The notes under the pieces: generated by a model
Told to the model about the DNA's origin: nothing
Seen by the model: the letters and a program-made list of their open reading frames with translations, nothing else
Databases searched by the model: none
Program-made: the position numbers and the translations under genes
Source of the DNA: Reyranella sp.
GTDB taxonomy: Bacteria > Pseudomonadota > Alphaproteobacteria > Reyranellales > Reyranellaceae
Assembly (NCBI RefSeq): GCF_004297265.1
Contig: NZ_SCUT01000003.1
Coordinates: forward strand, 213,879-277,878
Reading direction: 5' to 3'
Length of the DNA: 64,000 bases
In this document: positions 8,870 through 18,036 of the stretch, in pieces
Layout of the letters: every line of letters starts with the position of its first letter
Position numbering within the stretch: the first letter of the stretch is position 1

Positions 8870-10906
8870 ATGAAGAACCTCTGGTCCGGCGTCGACGCCC
8901 GGCAAGCCATCGCAAGCCACGCCGCCAAGGGCATCGGCGAGGACCTCGCCCTGCGGGTCTACACGACGCGCCTGCTGGGCGGCGAGCCGAAGCTCGTGCT
9001 GCACGGCGGCGGCAACACTTCGGTAAAGACGCGCATGGCGGACGTCACCGGCCAGCCGCTCGACGTGCTCTGCGTGAAGGGCAGCGGCTGGGACATGGGC
9101 ACCATCGAGGCGCCCGGCCTGCCCGCCGTCCGTCTCGCCCCTCTGCGCGAGCTGCAGGGGCTGCAGGCGCTCAGCGACGAGGACATGGTCAACGTGCAGC
9201 GCGCCAACCTGCTCGACAGCAAGGCGCCCAATCCTTCGGTCGAGACGCTGCTGCACGCCTTCCTGCCCCACAAGTTCATCGACCACACCCATTCCAACGC
9301 CGTACTGGCGCTGACCGACCAGCCCGATGGCGCCGAGCTGGCCGCCGACCTCTACGGCAAGCGCGCGGCGCTTGTGCCGTATGTCATGCCGGGCTTCGCG
9401 CTTGCCAAGAAGACCGCCGAAATCGCAAAAGCCAATCCGGACGTCGAGGGGTTGATCCTGCTGAAGCACGGCATCTTCTCGATGGGCGCGACGGCGGAGG
9501 AAGCCTATGTCCGCATGATCGATCTCGTGACCATGGCCGAGCAGCGTCTCGCCAAGGCGACACGCAAGATCTTCCCCGGCGCCACCTTGCCCGCCAACCC
9601 TGCGACGGCGGCGGAGATCGCGCCGATCCTGCGTGGCCTGTTCTCCTTGCCGGCAAAGGCCGGCGGCCGCGAGGCCGCGCAGCGTTTCGTGTTCGAGTTC
9701 CGCAGCTCGCCGGAGATCCTGGCCTACGTGAACGGCAAGGAAATCGCGCGCTACAGCCAGCAGGGTCCGGTGACCCCCGACCATGCGATCCGCACCAAGA
9801 ACGTGGCCTTCATCGCGCCCGCGCCCGAGGCCGGCAAGCTCGACGCATTCAAGAGCGAGGCCAAGGCGGCGCTTGAGAAGTTCGCCGCCGACTATCACGC
9901 CTACTTCACGCGTTACAACGGCAAGCAGGTCACGGCGAAGAAGGAGCTGGATCCGATCCCGCGCGTCGCGCTGGTGCCGGGCGTCGGCCTGTTCGGCATC
10001 GGCAACAGCTCGAAGGATGCCAGGATCGCAGCCGACCTCGCCGAGACGACGGTGGCGGTGATCGCCGACGCCGAGCGGCTGGGCACTTACGAGTGCATTC
10101 CCGAGCCCGACATCTTCGACATCGAATACTGGTCGCTCGAACAGGCGAAGCTCAGCAGCGCCGCCGAAAAGCCACTGGCGCGGCGCATCGTGGTCGTGAC
10201 GGGCGGCGCCTCGGGCATCGGCGCCGCGACCGCTGCCGCCTTCGCACGCGAGGGCGCCGAGGTCGCGGTGCTCGACCGCGACGTCTCCAAGGTGAAAGGC
10301 TTCGCGGTTGCCTGCGACGTGACCGATTCGCAGTCGGTGCGAGACGCCTTCGACAAGGTCGCGGCGACCTTCGGCGGCGTCGACATCGTGGTGTCGAACG
10401 CCGGCGCGGCCTGGCAGGGCCGCATCGGCGATGTCGACGAGTCGGTGCTGCGTAAAAGCTTCGAACTCAATTTCTGGGCGCATCAAAGCGTGGCACAGAA
10501 CGCGGTCCGCATCATGCGGACCCAGAATCTTGGCGGCTGCCTGCTGTTCAACACCTCCAAGCAGGCGGTGAACCCGGGACCGGACTTCGGACCCTATGGT
10601 TTGCCCAAGGCCGCGACCCTGTTCCTGATGCGCCAGTACGCGCTCGATCACGGCGGCGACGGCATCCGCGCCAATGCCGTGAATGCCGATCGCATCCGCA
10701 CGGGTCTCCTGACGGACGAAATGATCGCACAGCGATCCAAGGCGCGCGGCCTCAGCGAGGCCGACTATATGGGCGGCAACCTGCTCGGCCTCGAAGTGAC
10801 GGCCGACGATGTGGCGCAGGCTTTCGTTTCGCTGGCCAAAGCGGCGAAGACGACGGGCGCTGTCACGACCGTGGACGGTGGTAACATCGCGGCTGCCCTG
10901 CGCTAG
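8870..10906 (+). CDS. Bifunctional class II aldolase / short-chain dehydrogenase
   Basis: Fused enzyme of 678 residues, as in the RhaD-type rhamnulose-1-phosphate aldolase/lactaldehyde dehydrogenase family. The N-terminal class II aldolase half has LHGGGNTSVK (about 43-52), KGSGWDM, metal-binding HTHSNAV (about 138) and LKHGIFSMG. The C-terminal SDR half (from about 435) has VVTGGASGIGAATA, SNAGAAW and the catalytic pair YGLPKAA. It starts at the ATG at 8870, 8 nt after the Bug gene. No rhamnose isomerase or kinase is nearby, so the natural substrate may be another aldol; the pairing with a dioxygenase and a Bug receptor argues for a wider role. Confidence 0.88.
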   Translation: MKNLWSGVDARQAIASHAAKGIGEDLALRVYTTRLLGGEPKLVLHGGGNTSVKTRMADVTGQPLDVLCVKGSGWDMGTIEAPGLPAVRLAPLRELQGLQALSDEDMVNVQRANLLDSKAPNPSVETLLHAFLPHKFIDHTHSNAVLALTDQPDGAELAADLYGKRAALVPYVMPGFALAKKTAEIAKANPDVEGLILLKHGIFSMGATAEEAYVRMIDLVTMAEQRLAKATRKIFPGATLPANPATAAEIAPILRGLFSLPAKAGGREAAQRFVFEFRSSPEILAYVNGKEIARYSQQGPVTPDHAIRTKNVAFIAPAPEAGKLDAFKSEAKAALEKFAADYHAYFTRYNGKQVTAKKELDPIPRVALVPGVGLFGIGNSSKDARIAADLAETTVAVIADAERLGTYECIPEPDIFDIEYWSLEQAKLSSAAEKPLARRIVVVTGGASGIGAATAAAFAREGAEVAVLDRDVSKVKGFAVACDVTDSQSVRDAFDKVAATFGGVDIVVSNAGAAWQGRIGDVDESVLRKSFELNFWAHQSVAQNAVRIMRTQNLGGCLLFNTSKQAVNPGPDFGPYGLPKAATLFLMRQYALDHGGDGIRANAVNADRIRTGLLTDEMIAQRSKARGLSEADYMGGNLLGLEVTADDVAQAFVSLAKAAKTTGAVTTVDGGNIAAALR

Positions 10907-10920
10907 GGGTTCCTTTCCCA

Positions 10921-10935
10921 AGGGAGGTCCCATTG
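10921..10935 (+). promoter_or_regulatory. Ribosome-binding site and TTG start of the TauD/TfdA gene
   Basis: AGGGAGGT at 10921-10928 precedes TTG at 10933 by 4 nt. The first in-frame ATG is 19 codons later and would remove the start of the fold, so TTG is preferred. Confidence 0.6.
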
Positions 10936-11829
10936 TCGATCGAGACGCGTCCGCTCCAGCCTCAGCAGCCCCTGTTCGCCGCCGAGATGAGCGGCATCGA
11001 TGCGACGCGGCCGCTGACGCCGGCCGATGTCGCGGCGGTCGAGGCCGGCATGGACAAGTATGCCGTGCTGGTGCTGCCCGGCCAGGACATGACCGACGAG
11101 CAGCAGCTCGCCTTCACGAAGAACTTCGGTCCGCTGCAGGCCGGCGCCAACACGGCCATCACCGCTTCCAACATGCGCCTGCACACCGCCTTCGCCGACG
11201 TGTCCAACCTCGACAAGCAGAACCGGAAGCTGGAACGCGACGACCGTCGCCGTATGGCGGCCCTCGGCAACCGGCTGTGGCACTCCGACGCCACCTTCCG
11301 CATCGTGCCCGCGCGCTATTCGCTGCTGAGCGGGCGCATCGTGACCCGCGACGGCGGCAACACCGAATTCGCCGACATGCGCGCCGCCTACGACGCGCTC
11401 GACGACGCGACCAAAGCCGAGATCGAAGACCTGGTCTGCGAGCACTCGTTGATCTACTCGCGCGGTCAGCTGGGCTTCACCAACTTCACCGACGAGGAAC
11501 GCCACAGCATGAAGCCGGTGCTGCACCGGCTGGTGCGCACGCACCCGGTGACCGGCCGGAAGTCTCTGCTCCTGTCGGCCCATATCGGCGCCATCGTCGG
11601 TTGGCCCAAGCCGGAGGCCATGGCCTTCATCCGCGACCTGATGGAACACGCGACGCAACCGCAGTTCGTCTACGTCCATCGCTGGACGAAGAACGACTTC
11701 GTGATCTGGGACAACCGCACGACCATGCACCGCGTCCGCCGCTTCGACGACCTCAACATCGTCCGCGACATGCGCCGCACCACGACAATGAGCGAAGGGC
11801 CGACCGTCGAGGGGCAGCAGGCGGCTTGA
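10933..11829 (+). CDS. TauD/TfdA-family Fe(II)/2-oxoglutarate dioxygenase
   Basis: Non-haem iron dioxygenase of 298 residues, nearest in look to the TfdA side of the family (LWHSDATFRIVPARYSLL). Seen: the HxD iron ligands His117/Asp119, the distal His at about 266 in NRTTMHRVRRF, and the 2-oxoglutarate-binding Arg in DMRRTT. TfdA acts on 2,4-D and homologues cleave ether, sulfonate or other side chains; the substrate here is unknown. It starts at TTG 10933 with a strong ribosome-binding site, 26 nt after the aldolase-SDR gene, and ends the operon. A large inverted repeat separates it from the convergent GST gene. Confidence 0.9.
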   Translation: MSIETRPLQPQQPLFAAEMSGIDATRPLTPADVAAVEAGMDKYAVLVLPGQDMTDEQQLAFTKNFGPLQAGANTAITASNMRLHTAFADVSNLDKQNRKLERDDRRRMAALGNRLWHSDATFRIVPARYSLLSGRIVTRDGGNTEFADMRAAYDALDDATKAEIEDLVCEHSLIYSRGQLGFTNFTDEERHSMKPVLHRLVRTHPVTGRKSLLLSAHIGAIVGWPKPEAMAFIRDLMEHATQPQFVYVHRWTKNDFVIWDNRTTMHRVRRFDDLNIVRDMRRTTTMSEGPTVEGQQAA

Positions 11830-11850
11830 CAATATCCGTCCTTACAATAG

Positions 11851-11982
11851 CCGTCGTCTCGACCGAAGCCTCGCGTAGCGAGGCGTAGCGGAGAGACCTT
11901 CGCTCCACCAAATGCCGGCAGATCGCCGAGAGAAGATCTCTCCGCTACGCCGCGCGTTGCGCGGCTCCGGTCGAGATGACGG
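11851..11982. repeat. Long inverted repeat between convergent genes (diverged family A)
   Basis: Two 50-nt arms, 11851-11900 and 11933-11982, are reverse complements at roughly 42 of 50 positions around a 32-nt loop. The outer end reads CCGTCGTCTCGACCGAAGCC and the right arm ends directly against the GST stop codon at 11983. Its outline (GTC-TC-GA outer ends, inner GAGAGAC...) matches the family A elements at 6716 and 31176, though the sequence differs. It is positioned to act as a bidirectional terminator. Confidence 0.8.
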
Positions 11983-12624
11983 TTAACGTCCCTCGAACTC
12001 GGTATCCTTCTTCGGGATCAGGTCGTAGGGCAGCGCGAAGCCCGGCAGTGCCTTGATCCGGTCCCGCCACGCGGCGAGGTTCGGCCGCGAATCGATCGAC
12101 AGGCCGCCTTCGTGGGCGAAGACCATGCGGCCCCAGCAGCCGATGTCGGCGATCGAGCAGGCATCGCCCACCAGCCACTCGCGACCGGCCAGTGCCTTGT
12201 CGGCGAAGTCGAGCGCCGCCTCGGCCTGCGGGCGGAAAAAATTTACGATGTCCTGCGACACGTCGGGGCGGAAGCGCGCGAAATGGCGGACCCGGGCCAC
12301 GTTGGTGATGGCGTCGTTCTCCCACGACAGCCACTCGCGCGCCTGCCAGCGATGCTGCTCGGTCTTCGGCTCGAAGTGCCCGGTGGTGCGCGCGAGATAG
12401 TCGAGGATCACGTTCGACATCACCAGGGTGAGCCCGCGATGGCGCAGCACCGGCACCTGGCCGTAGCGGTTGATCGCGAGATGCGCCGCTTCCTTCTGCA
12501 CGCCGTTCTTCAGGTTGACCGTGCGAAACGAGAACGGCAGGCCCGAGAGTGCCAGGAACAGCATCGGCTTGTAGCTCGAGCTCGACGTGAAACTGCCGTG
12601 CAGAACGAGGCGCTCGTCGGACAT
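11983..12624 (-). CDS. Glutathione S-transferase family protein
   Basis: Cytosolic GST-fold protein of 213 residues. The N-terminal thioredoxin-like half begins LVLHGSFTSSSSYKPMLFLALSG, so an active-site Ser is likely among residues 8-13; it includes the glutathione-binding VPVLRHRG and a MSN turn. The C-terminal helical half has ADIGCWGRMVF. The start is the ATG at 12624; the longer frame upstream is not family-like. It is divergent from the aldo/keto reductase, with 64 nt between the starts. It could serve detoxification or glutathione-dependent catabolism alongside the neighbouring oxidative enzymes. Confidence 0.87.
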   Translation of the reverse strand: MSDERLVLHGSFTSSSSYKPMLFLALSGLPFSFRTVNLKNGVQKEAAHLAINRYGQVPVLRHRGLTLVMSNVILDYLARTTGHFEPKTEQHRWQAREWLSWENDAITNVARVRHFARFRPDVSQDIVNFFRPQAEAALDFADKALAGREWLVGDACSIADIGCWGRMVFAHEGGLSIDSRPNLAAWRDRIKALPGFALPYDLIPKKDTEFEGR

Positions 12625-12688
12625 GGGAACTCCTGTGGCATTGCGCGGAGGCAATTCGTACTCTCGTCCGTCCTCGGAGGAAACGAAC

Positions 12689-13717
12689 ATGACAGCGCTC
12701 AAGCGCCGGAAGGTCGGGAAGACGAAACTCGAAGTCACCGAGATCGGGCTGGGAGGCGCGCCGATGGGCGGTTTCCGCGCCACCATTCCCGATGCAGAGG
12801 CGGTGCAGCTCACCAACGACGGATACGAGTCCGGCATCCGCTACTTCGACACCTCGCCTTTCTATGGCTACGGACGCAGCGAGCTGCGCATGGGCGCCGC
12901 CCTGCGCGAGAAGCCTCGCGACAGCTATGTGCTCTCGACCAAGATCGGCCGCATCCTGCATGTTCGGAAGCTAGGCGAGATCCTGCCCAAGGATTTCCGC
13001 GAGAACGGCCTGCCGGGCTTCGTGCCGGAGTTCGACTATACCTACGATGGCGTGATGCGCTCGCTGGAGCACTCGCACCTGCGGCTGGGGATCGACAGGA
13101 TCGACATCGCGCTGGTCCACGACGTCGATTTCTGGACGATCAAGGACCGCGCCCTCCTCGACGAGCGTTTCAAGACCGTGATGGACTCTGGCTTCCGTGC
13201 ACTCGACGAGCTGCGCAAGGCCGGAATCATTTCCGCGATTGGTGTCGGCATCAACGAGAGCGACACCAGCACGCGTTTCGTCAAGGCCGGCGATTTCGAC
13301 TGCATGCTGCTGGCAGGCCGCTACACCCTGCTCGAACAGGGCGCGCTGGAGGAGTTCCTGCCGGAGTGCCTGAAGCGGAACGTCTCGGTGATCCTGGGCG
13401 GGCCGTACAATTCCGGCATCCTGACCGGCAATGTGAAGCCGGGCACGACGCACGACTATGTGGCCGCGCCACAGCACCTGGTCGAGAAGGCGCAGAAGAT
13501 CGAGGCGGTCTGCCAGCGTCATAGCGTGCCGCTCGGCGCCGCGGCGATGCAGTTCCCTCTGTTCCATCCCGCCTTCTGCGCCGTCATCCCCGGCGCGCTC
13601 AGCATCGCCGAGGTGAAGCAGAACGTGGCGCATATGAGCGTCAAGATTCCGGTCGAGCTGTGGAGCGAGCTCAAGAGCGAAAAGCTGCTCGATCCCGCGG
13701 CGCCGACACCCAACTGA
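12689..13717 (+). CDS. Aldo/keto reductase (aldose dehydrogenase-like)
   Basis: NAD(P)-dependent TIM-barrel oxidoreductase of 342 residues. Seen: the catalytic set Asp and Tyr in YFDTSPFYGYGRSELRMG, Lys in STKIGR, and His in ALVHDVDF; the C-terminal cofactor region includes SVILGGPYNSGIL. The pattern resembles D-threo-aldose/L-fucose 1-dehydrogenases. The start is the ATG at 12689 preceded by GGAGGAAAC. The stop is 10 nt from the next amidohydrolase start, so a reductase-hydrolase pair is probable: oxidation of an aldose to a lactone, then ring opening by the amidohydrolase-fold lactonase, would fit. Confidence 0.88.
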   Translation: MTALKRRKVGKTKLEVTEIGLGGAPMGGFRATIPDAEAVQLTNDGYESGIRYFDTSPFYGYGRSELRMGAALREKPRDSYVLSTKIGRILHVRKLGEILPKDFRENGLPGFVPEFDYTYDGVMRSLEHSHLRLGIDRIDIALVHDVDFWTIKDRALLDERFKTVMDSGFRALDELRKAGIISAIGVGINESDTSTRFVKAGDFDCMLLAGRYTLLEQGALEEFLPECLKRNVSVILGGPYNSGILTGNVKPGTTHDYVAAPQHLVEKAQKIEAVCQRHSVPLGAAAMQFPLFHPAFCAVIPGALSIAEVKQNVAHMSVKIPVELWSELKSEKLLDPAAPTPN

Positions 13718-13727
13718 GGAAATCCAA

Positions 13728-14555
13728 ATGAAGATCGTCGATGCGCAGATCCACATCTGGTCGCAGACCGTCACGCCGCCCTCGGGCCTGCACCGCAAGG
13801 CCGAGAAGTTCACGGCCGAGCAGGCGCTGAAGGAGATGGACGAAGCCGGCGTCGATGCCGCGCTGATCCACCCGCCCTACTCCTGGGATCCGACCTCCAA
13901 CCAGCTCGCGCTCGACGCGGCGCGGAAGTATCCCGACCGCTTCGCGGTGATGGGACAGTTCCCACTGGAAGCGCCCGAGAGCCGCGAGCGCATCAAGGGT
14001 TGGCGCAACCAGCCGGGCATGATGGGCCTGCGCTGGGCGCTGCTGCAACCGGCCGAACAGAAGTGGCTGAACGACGGGCTGCTCGACTGGGTCTGGCCAG
14101 CGGCGGAGAAGGAAGGCATTCCCGTCGCGACCATGGGCGGCATCTTCCCGGACAAGTTCCGCGCGATCGCCGAAGCGCACCCCAACCTCAGGATGATCGT
14201 CGATCATTGCGGCCTGAACCGTCACGGCCAGGACGAGGAAGCCTTCATCCATCTCGACAAGCTGGTGGCGATGGCGAAACTTCCCAATGTCGCGGTCAAG
14301 GCTACCGGCGCGCCGCACTATTCGACCAAGGGCTATCCGTTCAGGAACATCCATGACGGGCTGCACCGCATCTTCGACGCCTTCGGCCCCAAGCGCTTCT
14401 TCTGGGGCACCGACATCACCCGCATGCAATGCACCTACCGCCAGTGCGTGACCTTCTTCACCGAGGAACTCCCGTGGCTGAAGGGACGCGACCTCGAGGA
14501 CGTGATGGGGCGCGGCTTGTGCGAATGGATCGACTGGAAACTGAAGTTCGACTGA
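13728..14555 (+). CDS. Amidohydrolase_2 family TIM-barrel hydrolase (lactonase-like)
   Basis: Metal-dependent hydrolase of 275 residues in the COG3618/amidohydrolase_2 group, which includes sugar lactonases and 2-pyrone-4,6-dicarboxylate lactonase. Seen: VDAQIHIWSQT at 4-14 (metal-binding QxH variant of HxH), MIVDHCGLNRHG, and the late Asp in FFWGTDITRM. It directly follows the aldo/keto reductase and probably acts on its product. The stop codon abuts that of the convergent CHRD gene with no gap. Confidence 0.85.
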   Translation: MKIVDAQIHIWSQTVTPPSGLHRKAEKFTAEQALKEMDEAGVDAALIHPPYSWDPTSNQLALDAARKYPDRFAVMGQFPLEAPESRERIKGWRNQPGMMGLRWALLQPAEQKWLNDGLLDWVWPAAEKEGIPVATMGGIFPDKFRAIAEAHPNLRMIVDHCGLNRHGQDEEAFIHLDKLVAMAKLPNVAVKATGAPHYSTKGYPFRNIHDGLHRIFDAFGPKRFFWGTDITRMQCTYRQCVTFFTEELPWLKGRDLEDVMGRGLCEWIDWKLKFD

Positions 14556-15017
14556 CTATTTCAGCGGCAGGAGTTGGCCGCGGATCTCGCCGTCGGGATA
14601 TTTCTCCGTCATCACGTTGACGTACCAGAGGCCGGCCAGGACTTCCCGGGCCTGTTGCTCGGTCAGCGTCACGCCATCGCTCACGGTCGAACGGTCGGCG
14701 TAGAAGGGTACGTCGATGGGAACGGTCTGCACCGCGTTCTGGCCAGGCGCTGCAGGGCCGTAGAGGCCGACCTGGCGCACCGGACCGCTCAGGCGCACCA
14801 GGTTGATCCTGTATTCCAGCACCTTGGTCGACGGCCGGTAGGTGGCCGTGAAATAGCCCTCACCCTTGCTGTCGGTGGCCGGCACCTCGCGCGCACCGCT
14901 CAGGTCCGCGCGGAAGTCGGTCTTCGGCAGGTTGGGCTCGCCCATGTTGAACGAGCAGCCCGCGGCGGCCAGCAGGAGGCCGAGCGAGAGGACGAGGCGG
15001 CGGGTCGAGCGATGCAT
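14556..15017 (-). CDS. CHRD-domain lipoprotein
   Basis: Exported lipoprotein of 153 residues. The signal peptide ends in a lipobox LAAAGC with lipidation Cys21. One CHRD domain follows (DFRADLSGAREVPATDSKGEG... to WYVNVMTEKYPDGEIRGQL), the bacterial domain related to chordin repeats, of unknown ligand. It sits on its own on the minus strand between the amidohydrolase and the monooxygenase, with 46 nt to the latter. Its cellular role is unknown. Confidence 0.88.
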   Translation of the reverse strand: MHRSTRRLVLSLGLLLAAAGCSFNMGEPNLPKTDFRADLSGAREVPATDSKGEGYFTATYRPSTKVLEYRINLVRLSGPVRQVGLYGPAAPGQNAVQTVPIDVPFYADRSTVSDGVTLTEQQAREVLAGLWYVNVMTEKYPDGEIRGQLLPLK

Positions 15018-15063
15018 ACTCTTCAGTCTACGTCGCCAATCCGCCCGGCGTCCCCGCCCTCGA

Positions 15064-16815
15064 TCACGCTTTGTGATGCACCGGCGCCCGGCCGTAGACC
15101 GGCGTCGGCAGACCCTCCTGCCGCGCCTTGAGCTGCAGCGACAGGAAGATCGAGTAGAGCCGGGACTGCATGAGGTTGCCGCCGTGGAACCACAGGTTCT
15201 CCTGCGCCGTCGGCTTCCACATGTTGCGCAGCTCGCCCTCCCAGGGGCCGGGATCCTTGGCGGTGCCGGAGCCCAGGCCCCAGCACTTGCCGACCTTGTC
15301 GGCGACCTCGGGCGAGATCAGCTCGGCGGCCCACTGGTTCATCGAGCCGTATCCCGTGGCATAGACGACGAGATCGGCCTTCAGCTCGGTGCCATCGTTC
15401 AGCACGACCGAATCCTCGGTCAGACGCTCGATCTCGACACCGGACTTGAGCTTGATGCGGCCGTCGGCGATCAGCTCGGACGCACCGACGTCGATGTAGT
15501 AGCCGGAGCCGCGGCGGAGATACATCGGGCCGATGCCGGTATTGTCCTCACCGAAGGTGAGCTTGAAGCCTGCCCTCTCCAGCCGCGCATAGAAGTCCGC
15601 ATCCTCGCGCCGGATCTGCTCCATCACCGGCTGCATGACCTTAGGAAGGGCCGCGTATGGCATCGATGCCGTGGTGAGATCGGCGATCTCGGTCGTGATG
15701 CCGGAGGCCACCGCCTCCTCGGAATAGAGCGGCCGGTTGCGCGCCAACGTATCGGCGCGCACGACCAGGGTCGGCGAGCGTTGCAGCAGGGTGACGTCGG
15801 CACCGTGCTCCCACAGGTCGGCCGCGATGTCGTGCGCCGAATTGTTGGAGCCCACGACGACACACTTCTTGCCGGCCCAGCCCTCGCCGCCGGGATGCTG
15901 GCTGGAATGATGTTGCCTGCCCCTGAAGCGATCGGCCCCCGGGAACTTCGGAATCTCGGGGAAGCCCGACATGCCCGTCGCGATCACGAGCTGCTTCGGC
16001 TTGAGCGTCACCTCCTTGCCGTCACGTTCGACGACGACGGTCCACTCGCCCTTGCTCTCGTCGAACGACGAGCTCTTGCACGTGGTCGACGGCCAGTAAT
16101 CGAGCTCCATGATCTTCGTGTAGGACTCGAGCCAGTCGCCCATCTTGTCCTTGGGCGTGTAGATCGGCCAATGGTCGGGGAACGGCAGATACGGCAGATG
16201 GTCGTACCAGACCGGGTCGTGCAGGCAGAGCGACTTGTAGCGGTTGCGCCAGGCATCGCCCGGACGGGCGTTGCGGTCGACGATCAGGGCCGGAACGCCG
16301 AGCCGCTTCAGTCGCGCGCCGAGCGCGATGCCGCCCTGCCCGCCGCCGATCACCAGCACATAGGGCTGGCGCTCGTAGCCCAGTTCCCTCGCATCAGCGC
16401 GACGACGGTCGGTCCAGGTCACGCGGTCCTTTAAGGCGCCGTGCTGCGTGCCGTGCTCGCGCGTCGGCCCCTTCCTCTCCTCGAAGCCCTTCAGTTCCAT
16501 CAGCGCGGTGAAGAAGGTCCAGGCCTTGCCGTCCTTCAGGCGGACATGGCCCGTGCCGCGGCCCTGCGCCGTCTCGAAAGTGAACCAGCCGGGCCGGCCC
16601 GAGAGCTTGAACGAGTCGGGCTTCACGTCGGCAAGCCGGGCCCGGAGCATTTCAGCAATCGCAGAGCGGCTCTCCAGCGTCACGATATTCCACGTGAACG
16701 CGACGAGGTCGCGCCAGTAGCATTCTTCGTCGAACATCGCCGTCGCAGTATCGATATCGGATCGCTTCAACGCGGACGCAAACTCGGTAAGCCACTCGGT
16801 CTCGGTCATTGTCAT
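15064..16815 (-). CDS. Flavin-containing monooxygenase with N-terminal NTF2-like domain
   Basis: FAD/NADPH oxidoreductase of 583 residues. The first ~130 residues (ALKRSDIDTATAMFDEECYWRD) resemble an NTF2/SnoaL-like domain. The catalytic part has the FAD-binding VLVIGGGQGGIALGARL, the FMO/Baeyer-Villiger-type fingerprint FRGRQHHSSQHPG, and the NADPH-binding VVVGSNNSAHDIAADL, then ATGYGS near the end. The start chosen is ATG 16815 (MTMTETEW). Relatives oxygenate ketones, amines or sulfides. It is divergent from an amidohydrolase gene, which suggests oxygenation and later hydrolysis of one substrate, but this is inference. Confidence 0.9.
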   Translation of the reverse strand: MTMTETEWLTEFASALKRSDIDTATAMFDEECYWRDLVAFTWNIVTLESRSAIAEMLRARLADVKPDSFKLSGRPGWFTFETAQGRGTGHVRLKDGKAWTFFTALMELKGFEERKGPTREHGTQHGALKDRVTWTDRRRADARELGYERQPYVLVIGGGQGGIALGARLKRLGVPALIVDRNARPGDAWRNRYKSLCLHDPVWYDHLPYLPFPDHWPIYTPKDKMGDWLESYTKIMELDYWPSTTCKSSSFDESKGEWTVVVERDGKEVTLKPKQLVIATGMSGFPEIPKFPGADRFRGRQHHSSQHPGGEGWAGKKCVVVGSNNSAHDIAADLWEHGADVTLLQRSPTLVVRADTLARNRPLYSEEAVASGITTEIADLTTASMPYAALPKVMQPVMEQIRREDADFYARLERAGFKLTFGEDNTGIGPMYLRRGSGYYIDVGASELIADGRIKLKSGVEIERLTEDSVVLNDGTELKADLVVYATGYGSMNQWAAELISPEVADKVGKCWGLGSGTAKDPGPWEGELRNMWKPTAQENLWFHGGNLMQSRLYSIFLSLQLKARQEGLPTPVYGRAPVHHKA

Positions 16816-16895
16816 CCCATTGCGACGGACATGCAGGCGGCGCACTCTAGAAGAAGGACGAGTCCAGAGGAATGGGCGCCCGGGAGGAACCAACG

Positions 16896-18035
16896 ATGAA
16901 ATACGACGTGATTTCCGCGGATGGGCATATCGACCTGATCTGGCTGCCGCCGGATCTCTTCACCAGCAACGCGCCTGCATCGATGAAAACGCGCATGCCG
17001 CATGTCGTCGACGGACCCAGGGGACCGGAATGGACGAGCGCCAACGGCGCGAAGTTCGGTCTGGTGAACGGCATGGGGTCGGCCGGCCGCGAATATGTGC
17101 CGGGCATCATCCATCGCTCCGATCGCATGGCCTCGACCGGCCTCTACAGCGACGGCAAGAAGGGCATCCGCCGTCTGACCGAGGTCGACCATCGCCTCAA
17201 GGACCAGGACCGCGACGGCGTGCAGGCCGAGGTGCTGTACGGCGTGCTGGGATCGAGCGGCCGGCTGAACGACCCTGAAGCTGCGATCGTGATGCTGCGC
17301 ATCTACAACGACTGGCTCCACGATTTCTGTAAACAGGCGCCCGACCGGCTGGTCGGCCTGGCCAACATCCCGAACTACGACATGGAAGAGTCGGTCGCCG
17401 AGGCGATGCGCTGCGCCAAGCGCGGCGTGAAGGGTCTCGACATCGCCAACCGCCCCGACATGACGCCGCTCTGGGATCCGTTCTGGGAGCCGCTGTGGAA
17501 GTTCGGCCATGAGACCGGCATCCCGCTGCACTTCCACACGATCGGCGGCCGCTCGCCCGACGTCACCAAGTTCACGCCCGAAATCCAGCGCCGCATCTTC
17601 GCCGTGCACATCACCGGCTTCCAGATGCACATGAGCACCATGCTGATGGGCCTGATCTATTCCGGCGCCCCGGCGCGCTATCCGAACCTCAAGATCGTGA
17701 TCGGCGAGGCCGGGCTCGGCTGGATCCCCTATGTGCTGCAGCACATGGATCTCGAATGGGAGGACCAGTTCCAGGACCTCGACCTCAAGATGAAGCCCTC
17801 CGAGTATTGGCACCGGCAATTCTATGCCACCTACCAGACCGATCCGGTGGGCATCGAGCTGCTGCGCCATCTCGGCGAGGACAATGTCATGTGGGGTTCG
17901 GACTATCCGCATCCCGACGGCATCTGGCCGGACAGCCAGGAGTTCCTGGCCCGGGAACTGACCGGCGTCTCGCCCGACGTGAAGCGCAAGATCGTGCGCG
18001 ACAATGCGATGAAGCTCTACGGCCTTGCCAACTGA
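16896..18035 (+). CDS. Amidohydrolase_2 family protein (ACMSD-like)
   Basis: TIM-barrel metal-dependent hydrolase/decarboxylase of 379 residues. Seen: ISADGHIDLIW at the N-terminus (metal-binding His), IPLHFHTIGG, GEAGLGWIPYVL with a conserved Glu, and the late Asp in MWGSDYPHPDG. This pattern is typical of the amidohydrolase_2 family that holds ACMSD and gamma-resorcylate decarboxylase; the substrate is not deducible. The start is ATG 16896 with GGGAGGAAC upstream. It is divergent from the flavin monooxygenase, and the next gene starts 1 nt after its stop. Confidence 0.87.
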   Translation: MKYDVISADGHIDLIWLPPDLFTSNAPASMKTRMPHVVDGPRGPEWTSANGAKFGLVNGMGSAGREYVPGIIHRSDRMASTGLYSDGKKGIRRLTEVDHRLKDQDRDGVQAEVLYGVLGSSGRLNDPEAAIVMLRIYNDWLHDFCKQAPDRLVGLANIPNYDMEESVAEAMRCAKRGVKGLDIANRPDMTPLWDPFWEPLWKFGHETGIPLHFHTIGGRSPDVTKFTPEIQRRIFAVHITGFQMHMSTMLMGLIYSGAPARYPNLKIVIGEAGLGWIPYVLQHMDLEWEDQFQDLDLKMKPSEYWHRQFYATYQTDPVGIELLRHLGEDNVMWGSDYPHPDGIWPDSQEFLARELTGVSPDVKRKIVRDNAMKLYGLAN

Positions 18036-18036
18036 C

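Noticed and set aside
8792..10933. A 713-codon open frame on the minus strand
   Set aside because: Antisense to the aldolase-SDR fusion and the end of the Bug gene; low-complexity composition and no motif.
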